Under the pieces are notes generated by a model that searched no databases, was not told where the DNA came from, and worked only from the letters and a program-made list of their open reading frames with translations. A stretch of 64,000 nucleotides of DNA from contig NZ_CP020100.1 in assembly GCF_002056295.1 (NCBI RefSeq), positions 1,449,501 to 1,513,500 of the forward strand. Direction: 5' to 3'. The DNA comes from Halopseudomonas phragmitis. GTDB lineage: Bacteria; Pseudomonadota; Gammaproteobacteria; Pseudomonadales; Pseudomonadaceae. Of the stretch, positions 43,695-54,014 are shown piece after piece; position 1 is the stretch's first letter, and each line of letters begins with the position of its first letter. Position numbers and translations under genes: made by a program.

Positions 43695-44239
43695 TCGAGG
43701 TATTTCTCGGCCTGGGCAGCAATACCGAGCGCGACGACCACCTGCGCCGGGGGCTGGATGCACTGGAGCAGTTGTTGGGGCCGTTGGATCTGTCACCGGT
43801 CTTTGAAAGCGAGGCGGTCGGGGTGCTGGGCCGGCGTTTTTACAACATGGTGGTAGGCGCCTACACGCACTTGCCGCTGGCGGATCTGAATGCTGCGCTG
43901 AAGGCCATCGAGGCGGCCTGCGGTCGTCGGGAACAGGTGTCTCCTGGGCGCATTACCCTGGATATCGATATTTTGACCTATGGCCAGTTGTGCGGCGTGC
44001 ATGACGGTATGCGCCTGCCACGGGCAGAAACCGCCCGCAATGCCTTTGTGCTGTGGCCGCTGGCCTTGCTTGCGCCGCATGCCCGGCTTCCGGGTGACGG
44101 GCGCAGCTATCTTGAATTGTGGACCTGCTGGCAGGGTGATCAGGTCCTGTGGCCGATCGCCTTCGACTGGCGCGGTCGGGCGTTGAGTGCGCCTGAGCTG
44201 GTTGCTGAGCATCAGGCCCGGGCGGTATCGGCCAAGTAA
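43691..44239 (+). CDS. folK: HPPK, 6-hydroxymethyl-dihydropterin pyrophosphokinase FolK
   Basis: Pyrophosphorylates 6-hydroxymethyl-7,8-dihydropterin, the step after FolB, 182 aa. Signatures are FLGLGSN at the N-terminus, the RR-containing loop, and the Mg-binding GRITLDIDILTYG. Translationally coupled to folB by a 4-bp overlap. Confidence 0.95.
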   Translation: MIEVFLGLGSNTERDDHLRRGLDALEQLLGPLDLSPVFESEAVGVLGRRFYNMVVGAYTHLPLADLNAALKAIEAACGRREQVSPGRITLDIDILTYGQLCGVHDGMRLPRAETARNAFVLWPLALLAPHARLPGDGRSYLELWTCWQGDQVLWPIAFDWRGRALSAPELVAEHQARAVSAK

Positions 44240-44255
44240 GGCCCTACCGGGCCTT
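44238..44255. terminator. Bidirectional hairpin between folK and cca
   Basis: A 7-bp stem AAGGCCC / GGGCCTT with a 4-base loop that includes the folK stop codon and the last codons of the convergent cca. A weak terminator by sequence. Confidence 0.4.
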
Positions 44256-45479
44256 GGTGTAATTGATCAGTACGTCCAGACGCTGATGTTCCAATGCCTT
44301 TCCCAGTTCCGCACCCTGTAAACCCTGCTCTAGCAAGGGCTGAATGCTGACCTCGCGAGCGAGTCGGGCTGCTTGGCGCAGATAGTCGGCCTGCGGATAG
44401 GGCTGTTGTTCAAGGCCAAGGCGCCCGCGGGCGTCGGCTTCACAGGCGCCGAGAAACAGCTCGAAGCGCTCCGGCCTGCGATAGATGTCGAAGGCCTTGA
44501 ACAGCTTGAGCAATGTCTGTGGGCGTAATTCCAGAGCCCTGTGGCAATGGGTGTGATATTCGCAGGTCAGCAGGGCCAGTTCCTGGCACTCGCGCGGTAC
44601 CTTGAAGCGCTGATTGACCGCCTTGACCGCTTTCAGTCCCTTGGTTTCATGGCCGTGGTGTTTGGGCCAGTGCTCGCTGGGCGTCAAACCCTTGCCCAAG
44701 TCGTGCAGCAGGTTGGCCCAGCGGGCTGGCAGTGGCAAGTCCAGTCGGGCAGTCTGGGCCAGTACCAGCAGCAGGTGCTCGCCGGTATCGATCTCCGGGT
44801 GATGGGGGGCTGGCTGCGGTACGCCAAACAGTGCGTCAACCTCGGGCAGCAATTGTGCCAAAGCACCGCATTCACGCAATACCCGGATGAAGACTTCCGG
44901 GCGTGGTTCCATCAGTGCCCGGCTGATTTCCTTCCAGACCCGCTCGGCAGTCAGCGCCTGCAGTTCGCCGGAGCCGGCCAGTTCAGCCATCAGCGCCAGG
45001 GTTTCGGGCGCTACCACGAAGCCCAGGTCGGCATAGCGGGCGGCAAAGCGTGCGACCCGCAGCACTCGCAGCGGGTCTTCGACAAATGCCGGAGACACAT
45101 GGCGCAGGATCCGGGCCTGCAGGTCCTGTTGGCCGCCGTAGGGGTCAATCAGGCCGCCCTCGGCGTCCATAGCCATGGCATTGACTGTCAGGTCACGGCG
45201 CAGCAGATCCTGCTCCAGGGTGACGTCCGGGCTGGTGTGAAAGGTAAAGCCGCCATAGCCGACCCCGCTTTTGCGCTCGGTCCGAGCCAGTGCGTACTCT
45301 TCGCCGCTCTTGGGGTGCAGGAATACCGGAAAGTCCTGGCCCACCGGGGTGTAACCCTCACTGCGCAGTTGCTCAGGGGTGGCGCCGACCACCACCCAGT
45401 CGCGTTCGCTGACGGGCAGGCCAAGAAGTTGGTCGCGGACGGCGCCGCCGACCAGATAGGTAGCATAGGAACTGGACAT
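44244..45479 (-). CDS. cca: Multifunctional CCA tRNA nucleotidyltransferase
   Basis: Adds or repairs the tRNA 3' CCA end, 411 aa. Class II nucleotidyltransferase head: [26 protein letters not shown], then [12 protein letters not shown] and the neck helices. A C-terminal HD domain (LLHDLGKG) is present, as in E. coli, so phosphohydrolase activity is likely. Confidence 0.95.
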   Translation of the reverse strand: MSSSYATYLVGGAVRDQLLGLPVSERDWVVVGATPEQLRSEGYTPVGQDFPVFLHPKSGEEYALARTERKSGVGYGGFTFHTSPDVTLEQDLLRRDLTVNAMAMDAEGGLIDPYGGQQDLQARILRHVSPAFVEDPLRVLRVARFAARYADLGFVVAPETLALMAELAGSGELQALTAERVWKEISRALMEPRPEVFIRVLRECGALAQLLPEVDALFGVPQPAPHHPEIDTGEHLLLVLAQTARLDLPLPARWANLLHDLGKGLTPSEHWPKHHGHETKGLKAVKAVNQRFKVPRECQELALLTCEYHTHCHRALELRPQTLLKLFKAFDIYRRPERFELFLGACEADARGRLGLEQQPYPQADYLRQAARLAREVSIQPLLEQGLQGAELGKALEHQRLDVLINYTKAR

Positions 45480-45514
45480 GAGGCTCAGGCTGTAAGATTC
45501 AGGCCTGCAGCTTA

Positions 45515-47068
45515 TCAGACCGGCGGTATGCTGAGGTCGAACTTGGGCATCTTCTCGTCGTCGGCCCCTGGCTTGGGAGGCATGTGCATGGCCTGCACCA
45601 GTTTGTCGCCGTCCATACTTTCCAGGTGGACGTCAAAGCCCCATAGCCTATGCAGGTGGCGCAGCATTTCCTGGGTGGTTTCGCCCAGTGGTTTGCCGTC
45701 GTGACGTTGATGCCGCAGGGTCAGCGAGCGGTCGCCACGGCGGTCAACCCGCCAGACCTGAATATTGGGTTCGCGGTTGCCCAGGTTGTACTGGGCGGCG
45801 AGCAACTGACGAATGCTGCGGTAGCCACTGTCGTCGTGGATGGCGGCAATTTCCAGGTGGTCGTCATGTTCGTCATCGACCACGGCAAACAGTTTCAGGT
45901 CACGGATGACCTTAGGCGACAGGAACTGCAGGATGAAACTTTCGTCCTTGAAGGTACGCATGGCGAATTTCAGGGTTTCCAGCCAGTCACTGCCGGCAAT
46001 GTCGGGGAACCAGCGGCGATCTTCCTCGGTCGGGTTTTCGCAGATGCGGCGGATGTCCTGCATCATCGCAAACCCCAGTGCATAGGGGTTGATGCCACTG
46101 TACCAGGGGCTGTCGAACGGTGGCTGGTAGATCACGCTGGTATGCGATTGAAGAAACTCCATCATGAAACCGTCGGTGACCCGCCCTTCGTCGTACAGGT
46201 GGTTGAGCAGGGTGTAATGCCAGAAAGTCGCCCAGCCCTCGTTCATGACCTGGGTCTGACGCTGCGGATAGAAGTACTGTGCGACCTTACGCACGATGCG
46301 TACCACCTCGCGTTGCCAGGGCTCCAGTAGCGGGGCGTTCTTTTCGATGAAGTACAGCAGGTTTTCCTGTGGTTCGGCCGGGTAGCGCGGGTCTGGCTTG
46401 TCTTTCTCGCGCCGCTCGTCGCTGATCGGAATGGTGCGCCACAGGTCGTTGACCTGCCGCTGCAGGTGCTCTTCACGCTCGTGCTGGCGCTGGCGTTCCT
46501 CTTCGGCGGAGATCGGATAGGGACGCTTGTAGCGATCGACCCCATAGTTCATCAGCGCATGGCAGGAATCCAGCAGGTCTTCGACGGCGTCGATGCCATG
46601 ACGCTCTTCGCATTCGCTGATGTACTGCTTGGCGAACACCAGGTAATCGATGATGGCGCTGGCGTCGGTCCAGGTGCGGAACAGGTAGTTGCCCTTGAAG
46701 AACGAGTTGTGCCCGTAGCAGGCGTGGGCGATGACCAGCGCCTGCATGGTCATGGTGTTCTCTTCCATCAGATAGGCGATGCAGGGATCGGAGTTGATCA
46801 CGATCTCATAGGCCAGGCCCATCTGGCCGCGCTTGTAATTTTTCTCGGTGTGCAGGAAGTGCTTGCCGTAGGACCAGTGGTGATAGCCCAGCGGCATGCC
46901 CACCGAAGCGTAGGCGTCCATCATCTGCTCGGCGGTGATGACCTCAATCTGGTTCGGATAGGTATCCAGACCATAGACGTCGTGGGCGATGCGACCGATC
47001 TCGCGATCATAGTCGCGGATCAGGTCGAAGCTCCATTCCGAGCCGGTGGAGATCAAATGCCGAGTCAT
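45515..47068 (-). CDS. SpoVR/YcgB family protein
   Basis: 517-aa cytosolic protein of unknown biochemistry, named after B. subtilis SpoVR. Typical segments: [32 protein letters not shown] and [10 protein letters not shown] (HExxH-like context, but no proven activity). Start ATG 47068 overlaps the yeaH stop by 4 bp. The prkA-yeaH-spoVR trio is conserved in proteobacteria and expressed under nitrogen or stationary-phase stress. Confidence 0.9.
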   Translation of the reverse strand: MTRHLISTGSEWSFDLIRDYDREIGRIAHDVYGLDTYPNQIEVITAEQMMDAYASVGMPLGYHHWSYGKHFLHTEKNYKRGQMGLAYEIVINSDPCIAYLMEENTMTMQALVIAHACYGHNSFFKGNYLFRTWTDASAIIDYLVFAKQYISECEERHGIDAVEDLLDSCHALMNYGVDRYKRPYPISAEEERQRQHEREEHLQRQVNDLWRTIPISDERREKDKPDPRYPAEPQENLLYFIEKNAPLLEPWQREVVRIVRKVAQYFYPQRQTQVMNEGWATFWHYTLLNHLYDEGRVTDGFMMEFLQSHTSVIYQPPFDSPWYSGINPYALGFAMMQDIRRICENPTEEDRRWFPDIAGSDWLETLKFAMRTFKDESFILQFLSPKVIRDLKLFAVVDDEHDDHLEIAAIHDDSGYRSIRQLLAAQYNLGNREPNIQVWRVDRRGDRSLTLRHQRHDGKPLGETTQEMLRHLHRLWGFDVHLESMDGDKLVQAMHMPPKPGADDEKMPKFDLSIPPV

Positions 47069-48336
47069 GTGACCATCCTCTTCTGGAACAGCTTGCGAAA
47101 GACCGGATAGATGTCTCCGGCATCGACGATCTGCTGTTGGGCAAAACTGTCGGCGAAGCGCTCCGAGACCTGTTCGTACTCGTACCACAGGGCCTGGTGC
47201 TCGCGCGGGGTGATTTCCACATAGCAGTAGTACTGCATGGCCGGCATGATCCTGTTCAGCAGCAGATCGCGGCAGATGGGAGAGTCGTCATTCCAGTTGT
47301 CGCCGTCCGAGGCCTGGGCGCAATACAGGTTCCATTCGTTCGGGGAGTAGCGTTCCTCGATGATCTGTTGCATCAGTCGCAAGGCGCTGGAGACGATGGT
47401 GCCGCCGGTTTCACGGGAGTAAAAGAACTCTTCCTCATCGACTTCCTTGGCGCTGGTGTGGTGGCGGATGAACACTACTTCGATGCGCTCGTAGTTACGT
47501 CGCAGGAACATGTACAGCAGAATGTAAAAACGTTTGGCCAGGTCCTTGGTGGCCTGGGTCATGGAGCCGGACACATCCATCAGGCAGAACATCACTGCCT
47601 TGGAGCTGGGCGTTGGCTGCTTGGTGATCAGGTTGTAGCGCAGGTCGAAGGTGTCGAGGAACGGGATGCGCTCGATCATGGCGCGAAGATGCAGGATTTC
47701 CTGTTCCAGGCGTTGAATGTCGGCCAGGTTGTCAGGCTGGGTCAGGCGCAGTTGCTCCAGCTCCTTGCGCGCTTCGCGCAGTCGCGCCCGGCTGCCGCCG
47801 GACAGGGCGATGCGCCGGGCATGGGCGGCGCGCATTGAGCGGACGATATTGATCCGCGACGGGTTGCCCTGCTGGCTGATGCCGGCCCGTACCGGCTTGA
47901 AGGTGTCGGTGCCGGCCAGGTGGCGCTTGACCAGGTTGGGCAGGGCCAGATCCTCGAACATGAAGTCGAGGAATTCCTCCTGGGTGATCTGGAAGACGAA
48001 CTCGTCCATGCCTTCGCCGCTGTTGCCGGCTTTGCTGCCACCCTGGCCTCCGCCTCCGCCCTGGGGGCGAGGAAGGCGGTCGCCGGTGGTGAATTCGCGA
48101 TTGCCTGGGTGGACCCGGGTTTGCCGTCCGCCGGGACCATGGTGAAAGATCGGCTCGTCAATGTCCCGGGCCGGAATACTGATTTGTTCACCATGCTCCA
48201 TATCGGTAATCGAACGCCGGCCTACCGCCTCTTCCACGGCTTTCTTGATATGCGACTTGTAACGCCGCAGAAAGCGCTGGCGGTTGACCATGCTTTTGTT
48301 CTTGCCGTTCAAGCGTCGGTCAATCACATAACTCAT
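47065..48336 (-). CDS. YeaH/YhbH family protein (DUF444, VWA-like)
   Basis: 423 aa. The N-terminus has [18 protein letters not shown]; a Gly/Gln-rich basic stretch lies near residues 85-105; the C-terminal half is a von Willebrand A-like domain with a MIDAS motif [11 protein letters not shown]. Middle gene of the PrkA operon. It follows prkA after 100 bp that contain a GGCCCC/GGGGCC hairpin (about 48340-48354). Confidence 0.92.
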   Translation of the reverse strand: MSYVIDRRLNGKNKSMVNRQRFLRRYKSHIKKAVEEAVGRRSITDMEHGEQISIPARDIDEPIFHHGPGGRQTRVHPGNREFTTGDRLPRPQGGGGGQGGSKAGNSGEGMDEFVFQITQEEFLDFMFEDLALPNLVKRHLAGTDTFKPVRAGISQQGNPSRINIVRSMRAAHARRIALSGGSRARLREARKELEQLRLTQPDNLADIQRLEQEILHLRAMIERIPFLDTFDLRYNLITKQPTPSSKAVMFCLMDVSGSMTQATKDLAKRFYILLYMFLRRNYERIEVVFIRHHTSAKEVDEEEFFYSRETGGTIVSSALRLMQQIIEERYSPNEWNLYCAQASDGDNWNDDSPICRDLLLNRIMPAMQYYCYVEITPREHQALWYEYEQVSERFADSFAQQQIVDAGDIYPVFRKLFQKRMVT

Positions 48337-48436
48337 TCGGGCCCCTCCGGGGCCGCTGGCTCAAAGCTTGGAGCGGCCCCTGTGGTAGTGTTGCCTAGGC
48401 GTGTACTACGCTCGTATTGCCTTCGCGTTATGCGGG

Positions 48437-50359
48437 TTACTGAGCTTTTCTTACACGCAGATACCATTCCGACAGCAGCCGCACCTGTTTTTCGGTATAA
48501 CCGCGCTCGACCATGCGGGTGACGAAGTCGTTGTGTTTCTTCTGATCCTCTTTCGATGCCTTGGCGTTGAAGCTGATGACCGGCAGCAGGTCTTCGGTGT
48601 TGGAGAACATTTTCTTCTCGATCACCACCCGCAGTTTTTCATAGGACAGCCAGGTCGGGTTCTTGCCGTGGTTGTGGGCCCGGGCCCGCAGTACGAAGTT
48701 GACGATCTCGTTACGGAAATCCTTCGGGTTGCTGATGCCGGCCGGTTTCTCGATCTTCTCCAGTTCCTCGTTGAGCGCGGCTCGGTTGAGAATCTCGCCG
48801 GTATCCGGATCGCGGTATTCCTGATCCTGAATCCAGAAGTCGGCATACATGACATAGCGATCGAAGATGTTCTGTCCGTATTCGCTGTAAGACTCCAGGT
48901 AGGCGGTCTGGATTTCCTTGCCGATGAAGTCGACGTAACGCGGTGCCAGATACTCCTTGATAAAGCGCAGGTAACGCTCGCTGACATCGTTGGGGAACTG
49001 CTCCTGTTCAATCTGCTGCTCCAGCACATAGAGCAGGTGAACCGGGTTGGCGGCAATCTCGCTGTGATCGTAGTTGAACACCTTGGACAGGATCTTGAAG
49101 GCGAAACGGGTCGACAGGCCGCTCATACCTTCATCGACGCCAGCCGTGTCGCGGTACTCCTGAATCGACTTGGCCTTGGGATCGGTATCCTTGAGGTTTT
49201 CGCCGTCATAGATGCGCATCTTCGAGTAGACGTTGGAGTTTTCCGGTTCTTTCAGGCGCGACAGCACTGAGAACTGGGCCAGCATTTTCAGGGTGTCCGG
49301 GGCGCAATGGGCGCTGGCCAGCGAACTGTTGGTCAGCAGTTTCTGGTAGATCTGGATTTCATCACTGACCCGCAGGCAGTAGGGCACCTTGACGATGTAG
49401 ATGCGGTCGATGAAGGCCTCGTTGTTCTTGTTGTTGCGGAAGGTGTGCCATTCCGACTCGTTGGAGTGGGCCAAAATGATGCCGCTGAACGGAATCGCCC
49501 CCATGCCTTCGGTGCTGTTGTAGTTACCTTCCTGGGTGGCGGTCAGCAGCGGGTGCAGCACCTTGATCGGTGCCTTGAACATTTCGACGAACTCCATCAG
49601 CCCCTGGTTGGAGCGGCACAGGCCGCCGGAGTAGCTGTAGGCATCGGGGTCGTTCTGCGGGAACTCTTCCAGTTTGCGGATATCGACCTTGCCGACCAGT
49701 GAGGAGATGTCCTGGTTGTTCTCATCGCCCGGTTCGGTCTTGCTGATGGCGACCTGCTGAAGGATTGAGGGGTAGAGCTTGACCACCCGGAACTGGCCGA
49801 TGTCACCATTGAATTCATGCAGGCGTTTGACCGCCCAGGGCGACATGATACTGGTCAGGTAGCGCCGGGGGATGCCGTAGTCTTCCTCGAGAATAGCGCC
49901 GTCTTCCTCGGCGCTGAACAACCCCAGCGGCGACTCGAATACCGGTGAATCCTTGATTGCATAGAAGGGCACCTGCTGCATCAGCGCCTTGAGCTTTTCC
50001 GCCAGCGAGGACTTGCCGCCGCCGACCGGGCCGAGCAGGTAGAGGATCTGTTTGCGCTCTTCCAGGCCCTGGGCCGCATGCTTGAAGAACGATACGATGT
50101 GCTCGATTGCGTCTTCCATGCCGTGGAAGTCGGCGAAGGCCGGATAGCGCTTGATCATCTTGTTGGAAAAGATCCGCGATAGCCTGGGGTCCAGCGAGGT
50201 GTCGATCAGCTCCGGTTCGCCAATCGCCTTGAGCAGCCGTTCCGACGCGCTGGCGTAGGCCATCGGGTCGGTTTTGCAGAGCTCAAGGTATTCCTGCAGG
50301 GAATAGTCCTCCTGCCGTGTGGCTTCGAAGCGGTTCTGAAAATGGCTGAATATGCTCAT
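48437..50359 (-). CDS. PrkA family serine protein kinase (YeaG)
   Basis: 640-aa AAA-type protein of the PrkA/YeaG class: P-loop GPVGGGKSS near residue 108 and a C-terminal kinase-like domain. Start ATG 50359 (MSIFSHFQNRFEATRQEDYS). First gene of prkA-yeaH-spoVR. In enterobacteria yeaG-yeaH responds to nitrogen starvation; regulation here is not visible beyond the structured region upstream. Some homologues show protease rather than kinase activity, so the biochemical role is open. Confidence 0.93.
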   Translation of the reverse strand: MSIFSHFQNRFEATRQEDYSLQEYLELCKTDPMAYASASERLLKAIGEPELIDTSLDPRLSRIFSNKMIKRYPAFADFHGMEDAIEHIVSFFKHAAQGLEERKQILYLLGPVGGGKSSLAEKLKALMQQVPFYAIKDSPVFESPLGLFSAEEDGAILEEDYGIPRRYLTSIMSPWAVKRLHEFNGDIGQFRVVKLYPSILQQVAISKTEPGDENNQDISSLVGKVDIRKLEEFPQNDPDAYSYSGGLCRSNQGLMEFVEMFKAPIKVLHPLLTATQEGNYNSTEGMGAIPFSGIILAHSNESEWHTFRNNKNNEAFIDRIYIVKVPYCLRVSDEIQIYQKLLTNSSLASAHCAPDTLKMLAQFSVLSRLKEPENSNVYSKMRIYDGENLKDTDPKAKSIQEYRDTAGVDEGMSGLSTRFAFKILSKVFNYDHSEIAANPVHLLYVLEQQIEQEQFPNDVSERYLRFIKEYLAPRYVDFIGKEIQTAYLESYSEYGQNIFDRYVMYADFWIQDQEYRDPDTGEILNRAALNEELEKIEKPAGISNPKDFRNEIVNFVLRARAHNHGKNPTWLSYEKLRVVIEKKMFSNTEDLLPVISFNAKASKEDQKKHNDFVTRMVERGYTEKQVRLLSEWYLRVRKAQ

Positions 50360-50677
50360 GACACGACCTCGCTGTTGCCTGGGATGAGGTCTGTGACTTC
50401 CGGGCACCTCCCCGTCTGACGCGCAGTATCGGGCGACGGCAAATCCTGATGCGTGAATCCCCCAATACCACCTGTTGCACGGGCATGCATGGGGAGTCTG
50501 TCGGAGACCCGGCAACCGGCGTCCCGGCTACCGAAGGGACCGGCAGGCTCCCTTGTTATCGGAAGCCGGCAGACCGGCACTCACTTCTTTGATTGCCTTG
50601 TTCTCAGAATAGTTCTTTTGCGCGCGGGGGGAAGGGCGATTATGAAAAAAAGTGCGACGAAGAGCGGGCTGGGCGGT
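50360..50677. other. 318-bp gap between prkA and glpE
   Basis: Contains the multi-branched fold at 50492-50552, a GCCGG-CAGA-CCGGC hairpin (50565-50578) and a purine-rich stretch near 50630. The stretch 50642-50677 shows no gene of its own. The prkA promoter must lie here or upstream, but I could not assign it. Confidence 0.5.
50492..50578 (+). ncRNA. Candidate structured RNA (three-way junction), function unknown
   Basis: P1 is a 13-bp helix between 50492-50504 and 50540-50552 with two G-U pairs on the plus strand; those would be A-C mismatches on the minus strand, favouring plus as the RNA strand. Inside are P2 (CCGG-CAA-CCGG, 50509-50519) and P3 (TCCC...GGGA, 50522-50539). A further hairpin at 50565-50578 is followed by a weak T-rich tail. 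It matches no riboswitch consensus that I can recall. Confidence 0.35.
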
Positions 50678-51004
50678 TCAGTTTTGCTCAATGTACTCAG
50701 GGTAGTATTGGCGCCACAGTTCAAAGCCACCATCCAGACTGTAGACCTCGGCAAAGCCGACATTGGCCAGATAAGCGGCGGCCGGCTGGCTGGAGTTGCC
50801 GTGATAGCAGCAGACAATCAGCGGCTGCTGTTGGTCGGTACTGGCGATGAACTGGGCGAGGTTGTCATTGTCGAGTCGAACCGCGCCACGAATATGCCCC
50901 AGGGCATAACTTTGCGGGTCGCGAATGTCGGCGAGGTTGGCTCCGTTCTCCAGGAGTTTGGCCGCCTGCTCGGCACTGATACGTTGAAATTCGCTCATGC
51001 TCAT
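50678..51004 (-). CDS. glpE: Thiosulfate sulfurtransferase GlpE (single-domain rhodanese)
   Basis: 108-aa rhodanese that moves sulfane sulfur from thiosulfate to thiophilic acceptors. The active-site loop CYHGNS has catalytic Cys66. Two ATGs are two codons apart (51004 and 50998); 51004 fits the GAGGAT site better. It is adjacent to apaH in the same orientation. Confidence 0.93.
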   Translation of the reverse strand: MSMSEFQRISAEQAAKLLENGANLADIRDPQSYALGHIRGAVRLDNDNLAQFIASTDQQQPLIVCCYHGNSSQPAAAYLANVGFAEVYSLDGGFELWRQYYPEYIEQN

Positions 51005-51016
51005 AGGCTCATCCTC

Positions 51017-51829
51017 TTAGTCGGCACAGTCGCACTGGTGTCGTTCGCCGGTTTCCAGGTTCATCAGGGTCATGTTTCCCCCCCAGACACAGCCACTATC
51101 GAGTGCATGTACTCCGGGGGTATCGCAGCGCGCCTCAAGAGCAGCCCAGTGGCCAAAGACGATCTGGGTCTCTGGGTCGCGACGGGGGAAGCTGAACCAG
51201 GGGGCAAAGCCCTTGGGGGCATGCCCCAGGCCTTCCTTGGATTTCAGGTCCAGAGTGCCATCAGCCAGACAGAAGCGCATGCGGGTCAGGTAGTTGGTAA
51301 TCACTCGCAGCCGCTCGGTGCCCTTGAGGCTGGGTTTCCAGCGGTCAGGCTTGTTGCCGTACATCTCGTCCAGATACCAGGGCAGGCGCTCATCGCAGCG
51401 CAAGACCTCTTCAACCTCGGCCGCTCGGGCCAGAGTCTCCTTCACCCCCCAGATCGGCGGGATGCCGGCATGGGTCATGATGATGTCATGGGTCGGATCA
51501 TAATGCGCCAGCGGCCGGCGGCGCAGGCTTTCAAGCAACTGTTCGCGGTCCGGGGCCTTGAGAATGGCCAGCAGGGTATCGGATTTGCGCAGCCGGCTGG
51601 CATCACGAGCGGCGGCCAGCAGGTGCAGATCATGATTGCCCAGTACCGCCACGCAGGCATCTCCGAGGCTGTCGAGAAAGCGTAGGGTCTCCAGCGAGTC
51701 GGGACCACGGTTGACCAGATCGCCGACTGACCAGAGGGTGTCACGCGAGGGATTGAAGCCAACCTCGGCCAGCAGGCACTTGAGGGGCTTGAGGCAACCT
51801 TGAATATCTCCAACCGCGTACGTGGTCAT
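51017..51829 (-). CDS. apaH: Bis(5'-nucleosyl)-tetraphosphatase ApaH
   Basis: Symmetrical Ap4A hydrolase, 270 aa, of the metallophosphatase fold: [14 protein letters not shown] and GNHDLH motifs. In bacteria it also removes Np4 caps from RNA. Part of the conserved lptD-surA-pdxA-rsmA-apaG-apaH row. Confidence 0.96.
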   Translation of the reverse strand: MTTYAVGDIQGCLKPLKCLLAEVGFNPSRDTLWSVGDLVNRGPDSLETLRFLDSLGDACVAVLGNHDLHLLAAARDASRLRKSDTLLAILKAPDREQLLESLRRRPLAHYDPTHDIIMTHAGIPPIWGVKETLARAAEVEEVLRCDERLPWYLDEMYGNKPDRWKPSLKGTERLRVITNYLTRMRFCLADGTLDLKSKEGLGHAPKGFAPWFSFPRRDPETQIVFGHWAALEARCDTPGVHALDSGCVWGGNMTLMNLETGERHQCDCAD

Positions 51830-51839
51830 GGTGCTCTTG

Positions 51840-52223
51840 TCAGTTCAGGGCGTTGGGCTGAGCCAGCCGGAACAGCGGAATGCCAGCGCGAAAGGCGTGA
51901 CCGTCCTCAGCTCGCATGCCATAGCTACCTTCCATGGTGCCCACCGGAGTCTCCAGAACGCAACCACTGGTGTAGGTGTGGCTGGCGCCGGGCGCGATCA
52001 CGGGCTGTTCGCCGACCACGCCGGGGCCGCGCACTTCCTGCAGCTTGCCATTGCCGTCGGTGATCAGCCAGTGGCGGTCGAGCAGTTGGGTGGCGATGTC
52101 ACCGGTATTGCTAATGGTGATGGTATAAGCGAAGGCAAAACGGTTGGCCTGGGGCTCCGACTGTTCATCAAGGTAGCGGGTGGCTACCTTGATGCTGATG
52201 GCATAATGCGGGTCAGAACTCAT
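51840..52223 (-). CDS. apaG: ApaG protein
   Basis: 127-aa beta-sandwich (fibronectin III-like) protein, full length, with the glycine-rich GPGVVGEQP segment and a C-terminal GTMEGSYGM motif. Function uncertain in the family. Starts inside the rsmA stop (4-bp overlap) and lies 10 bp before apaH. Confidence 0.95.
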   Translation of the reverse strand: MSSDPHYAISIKVATRYLDEQSEPQANRFAFAYTITISNTGDIATQLLDRHWLITDGNGKLQEVRGPGVVGEQPVIAPGASHTYTSGCVLETPVGTMEGSYGMRAEDGHAFRAGIPLFRLAQPNALN

Positions 52224-53026
52224 TGACCTCGCTCCTGGTCCGCCAGATGGTTGGCCAGGCGGACGAAGCCGGCCAGGTCAATCTGCTCGGGCCGCAGTCC
52301 CGGGTCGATCCCGGCCGCTTCGATGGCGCTGCTGTCGAGCAGCGGCTTGAGCGTGTTGCGCAGGGTCTTGCGGCGATGGTTGAAGGCTTCACGCACGATC
52401 CGCTCCAGGCAACTCAGATCCTTGGCAGGATGAGGCAGACTGGCGTGGGGGGTGAGCCGGACAATCGCTGAGTCGACCTTGGGCGGCGGGTTGAACGCGC
52501 CGGGGCCAACATCGAACAGGTGTTCGACCTGGCAACGGTACTGGACCATGATGCCGAGCCGTCCGTAGTGATTTTCACCGACCTGGGCGGCCAGGCGCTG
52601 GACCACTTCCTTTTGCAGCATGAAGTGCATGTCGGCGACATCTTCGGCCTGATCCAGCAGGTGGAACATCAGCGGGGTCGAGATGTTGTACGGCAGGTTG
52701 CCGACGATGCGCAGTTTCTCGCCAGCCTCGACCAGGCTGCTGAAATCGAACTTCAGGGCGTCGCCCTTGTGCAGCCGGAACAGCGGGTTATGGCCGAACC
52801 GGGCCAGCAGGATCGGGTGCAGGTCGTGATCGAGTTCGACTACGTCCAGCCGAGTGTTGCCGGCCAGCAGGCCGCTGGTGATCGCGCCCTGGCCGGGGCC
52901 GATTTCGACCAGATGCTGGCCTTCACGCGGATGGATGGCGCGCAGGATGCGGTTGATTACGCCGTGGTCATGGAGAAAATTCTGGCCGAAGCGCTTGCGC
53001 GCCCGGTGTGGGGCAAACTCAGTCAT
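52220..53026 (-). CDS. rsmA: 16S rRNA dimethyladenosine transferase RsmA/KsgA
   Basis: SAM-dependent dimethylation of A1518 and A1519 in 16S rRNA, 268 aa. Motif I is [11 protein letters not shown], the catalytic NLPYNIST follows, and the N-terminus [11 protein letters not shown] is typical. Overlaps pdxA by 8 bp. Confidence 0.97.
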   Translation of the reverse strand: MTEFAPHRARKRFGQNFLHDHGVINRILRAIHPREGQHLVEIGPGQGAITSGLLAGNTRLDVVELDHDLHPILLARFGHNPLFRLHKGDALKFDFSSLVEAGEKLRIVGNLPYNISTPLMFHLLDQAEDVADMHFMLQKEVVQRLAAQVGENHYGRLGIMVQYRCQVEHLFDVGPGAFNPPPKVDSAIVRLTPHASLPHPAKDLSCLERIVREAFNHRRKTLRNTLKPLLDSSAIEAAGIDPGLRPEQIDLAGFVRLANHLADQERGQ

Positions 53027-54014
53027 GGTGTGTTCCGGCTTCGATCATCTCGATGGCGGTAGTGAGGGCTACGTACAGGCTACCGGCATCGGCGCGGCCG
53101 GTGCCGGCCAGATCCAGCGCGGTGCCGTGATCGACCGAGGTGCGGATGATCGGCAACCCCAGGGTGATATTTACGGCCTGACCGAAACCCTTGTGTTTGA
53201 GCACCGGCAGGCCCTGGTCATGATACATGGCCAATACCGCATCGGCCTGATCCAGGTGCTTGGGGGTGAACAGGGTGTCGGCTGGCAGGGGACCTTGCAG
53301 ATCCAGGCCGCGCTCGCGCAGGCGTGCCAGCACTGGCTCGATTACTTCGATTTCCTCGCGCCCCAGATGTCCGCCTTCGCCGGCATGCGGGTTGAGGCCG
53401 CAGACCAGAATGCGCGGGTTACTCAGACCGAATTTGTGGCGCAGGTCGTTATCCAGGATGCCGATGACCCGTTCCAGCAGTGGCTGGTCGATGGTGTCGG
53501 CTACCGCTCGCAGTGGCAGATGGGTGGTGGCCAGGGCTACCCGCAGGCCGGGGCAGGCCAGCATCATCACGACCTGTGCAGTGTGGGTCAGTTCGGCAAA
53601 GAACTCGGTGTGCCCGGAGAAGGCCACGCCGGCATCGTTGATTACGCCCTTGTGGACCGGGGCGGTGACCACGGCGGCAAACTGCTGGTCCAGACAACCC
53701 TGGCCGGCCTGGCGCAGGGTTTCCAGCACGTAGCCGGCATTGGCCGGATCGAGCTGGCCGGGCCGGCAGCGACTGGTTAACGGCACATGCTGCACGCATA
53801 GCTGACCGGCTGTTTGCGCTGCGGGCGGCTGGCTGGGGTCGAACGCTGTGAGTTCTACCGTCAGGCCCAGTTGCCGCGCCCGCTCATGCAGCAGGTCGAT
53901 GTCGGCGATGATCACCCGTTGGTGCCGGCAGGGTTGGGCTGCCAGCATCAGACACAGGTCGGGGCCGATACCCGCCGGCTCGCCGGCGGTCAGGGCAATG
54001 GCATGACAGCTCAC
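53019..54014 (-). CDS. pdxA: 4-hydroxythreonine-4-phosphate dehydrogenase PdxA
   Basis: NAD-dependent oxidation in the DXP-dependent pyridoxal phosphate pathway, 331 aa. Motifs: [12 protein letters not shown] at the N-terminus and [12 protein letters not shown] and [13 protein letters not shown] with the metal-binding His residues. The start is GTG at 54014, sharing one base with the surA stop; the only nearby ATG is out of frame. Confidence 0.96.
   Translation of the reverse strand: MSCHAIALTAGEPAGIGPDLCLMLAAQPCRHQRVIIADIDLLHERARQLGLTVELTAFDPSQPPAAQTAGQLCVQHVPLTSRCRPGQLDPANAGYVLETLRQAGQGCLDQQFAAVVTAPVHKGVINDAGVAFSGHTEFFAELTHTAQVVMMLACPGLRVALATTHLPLRAVADTIDQPLLERVIGILDNDLRHKFGLSNPRILVCGLNPHAGEGGHLGREEIEVIEPVLARLRERGLDLQGPLPADTLFTPKHLDQADAVLAMYHDQGLPVLKHKGFGQAVNITLGLPIIRTSVDHGTALDLAGTGRADAGSLYVALTTAIEMIEAGTHHD

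Noticed and set aside
50492-50578. Interpretation as a c-di-GMP, glycine, TPP or guanidine riboswitch
   Set aside because: The conserved core sequences of those classes that I can recall are not present, and the favoured RNA strand does not lead into a gene.
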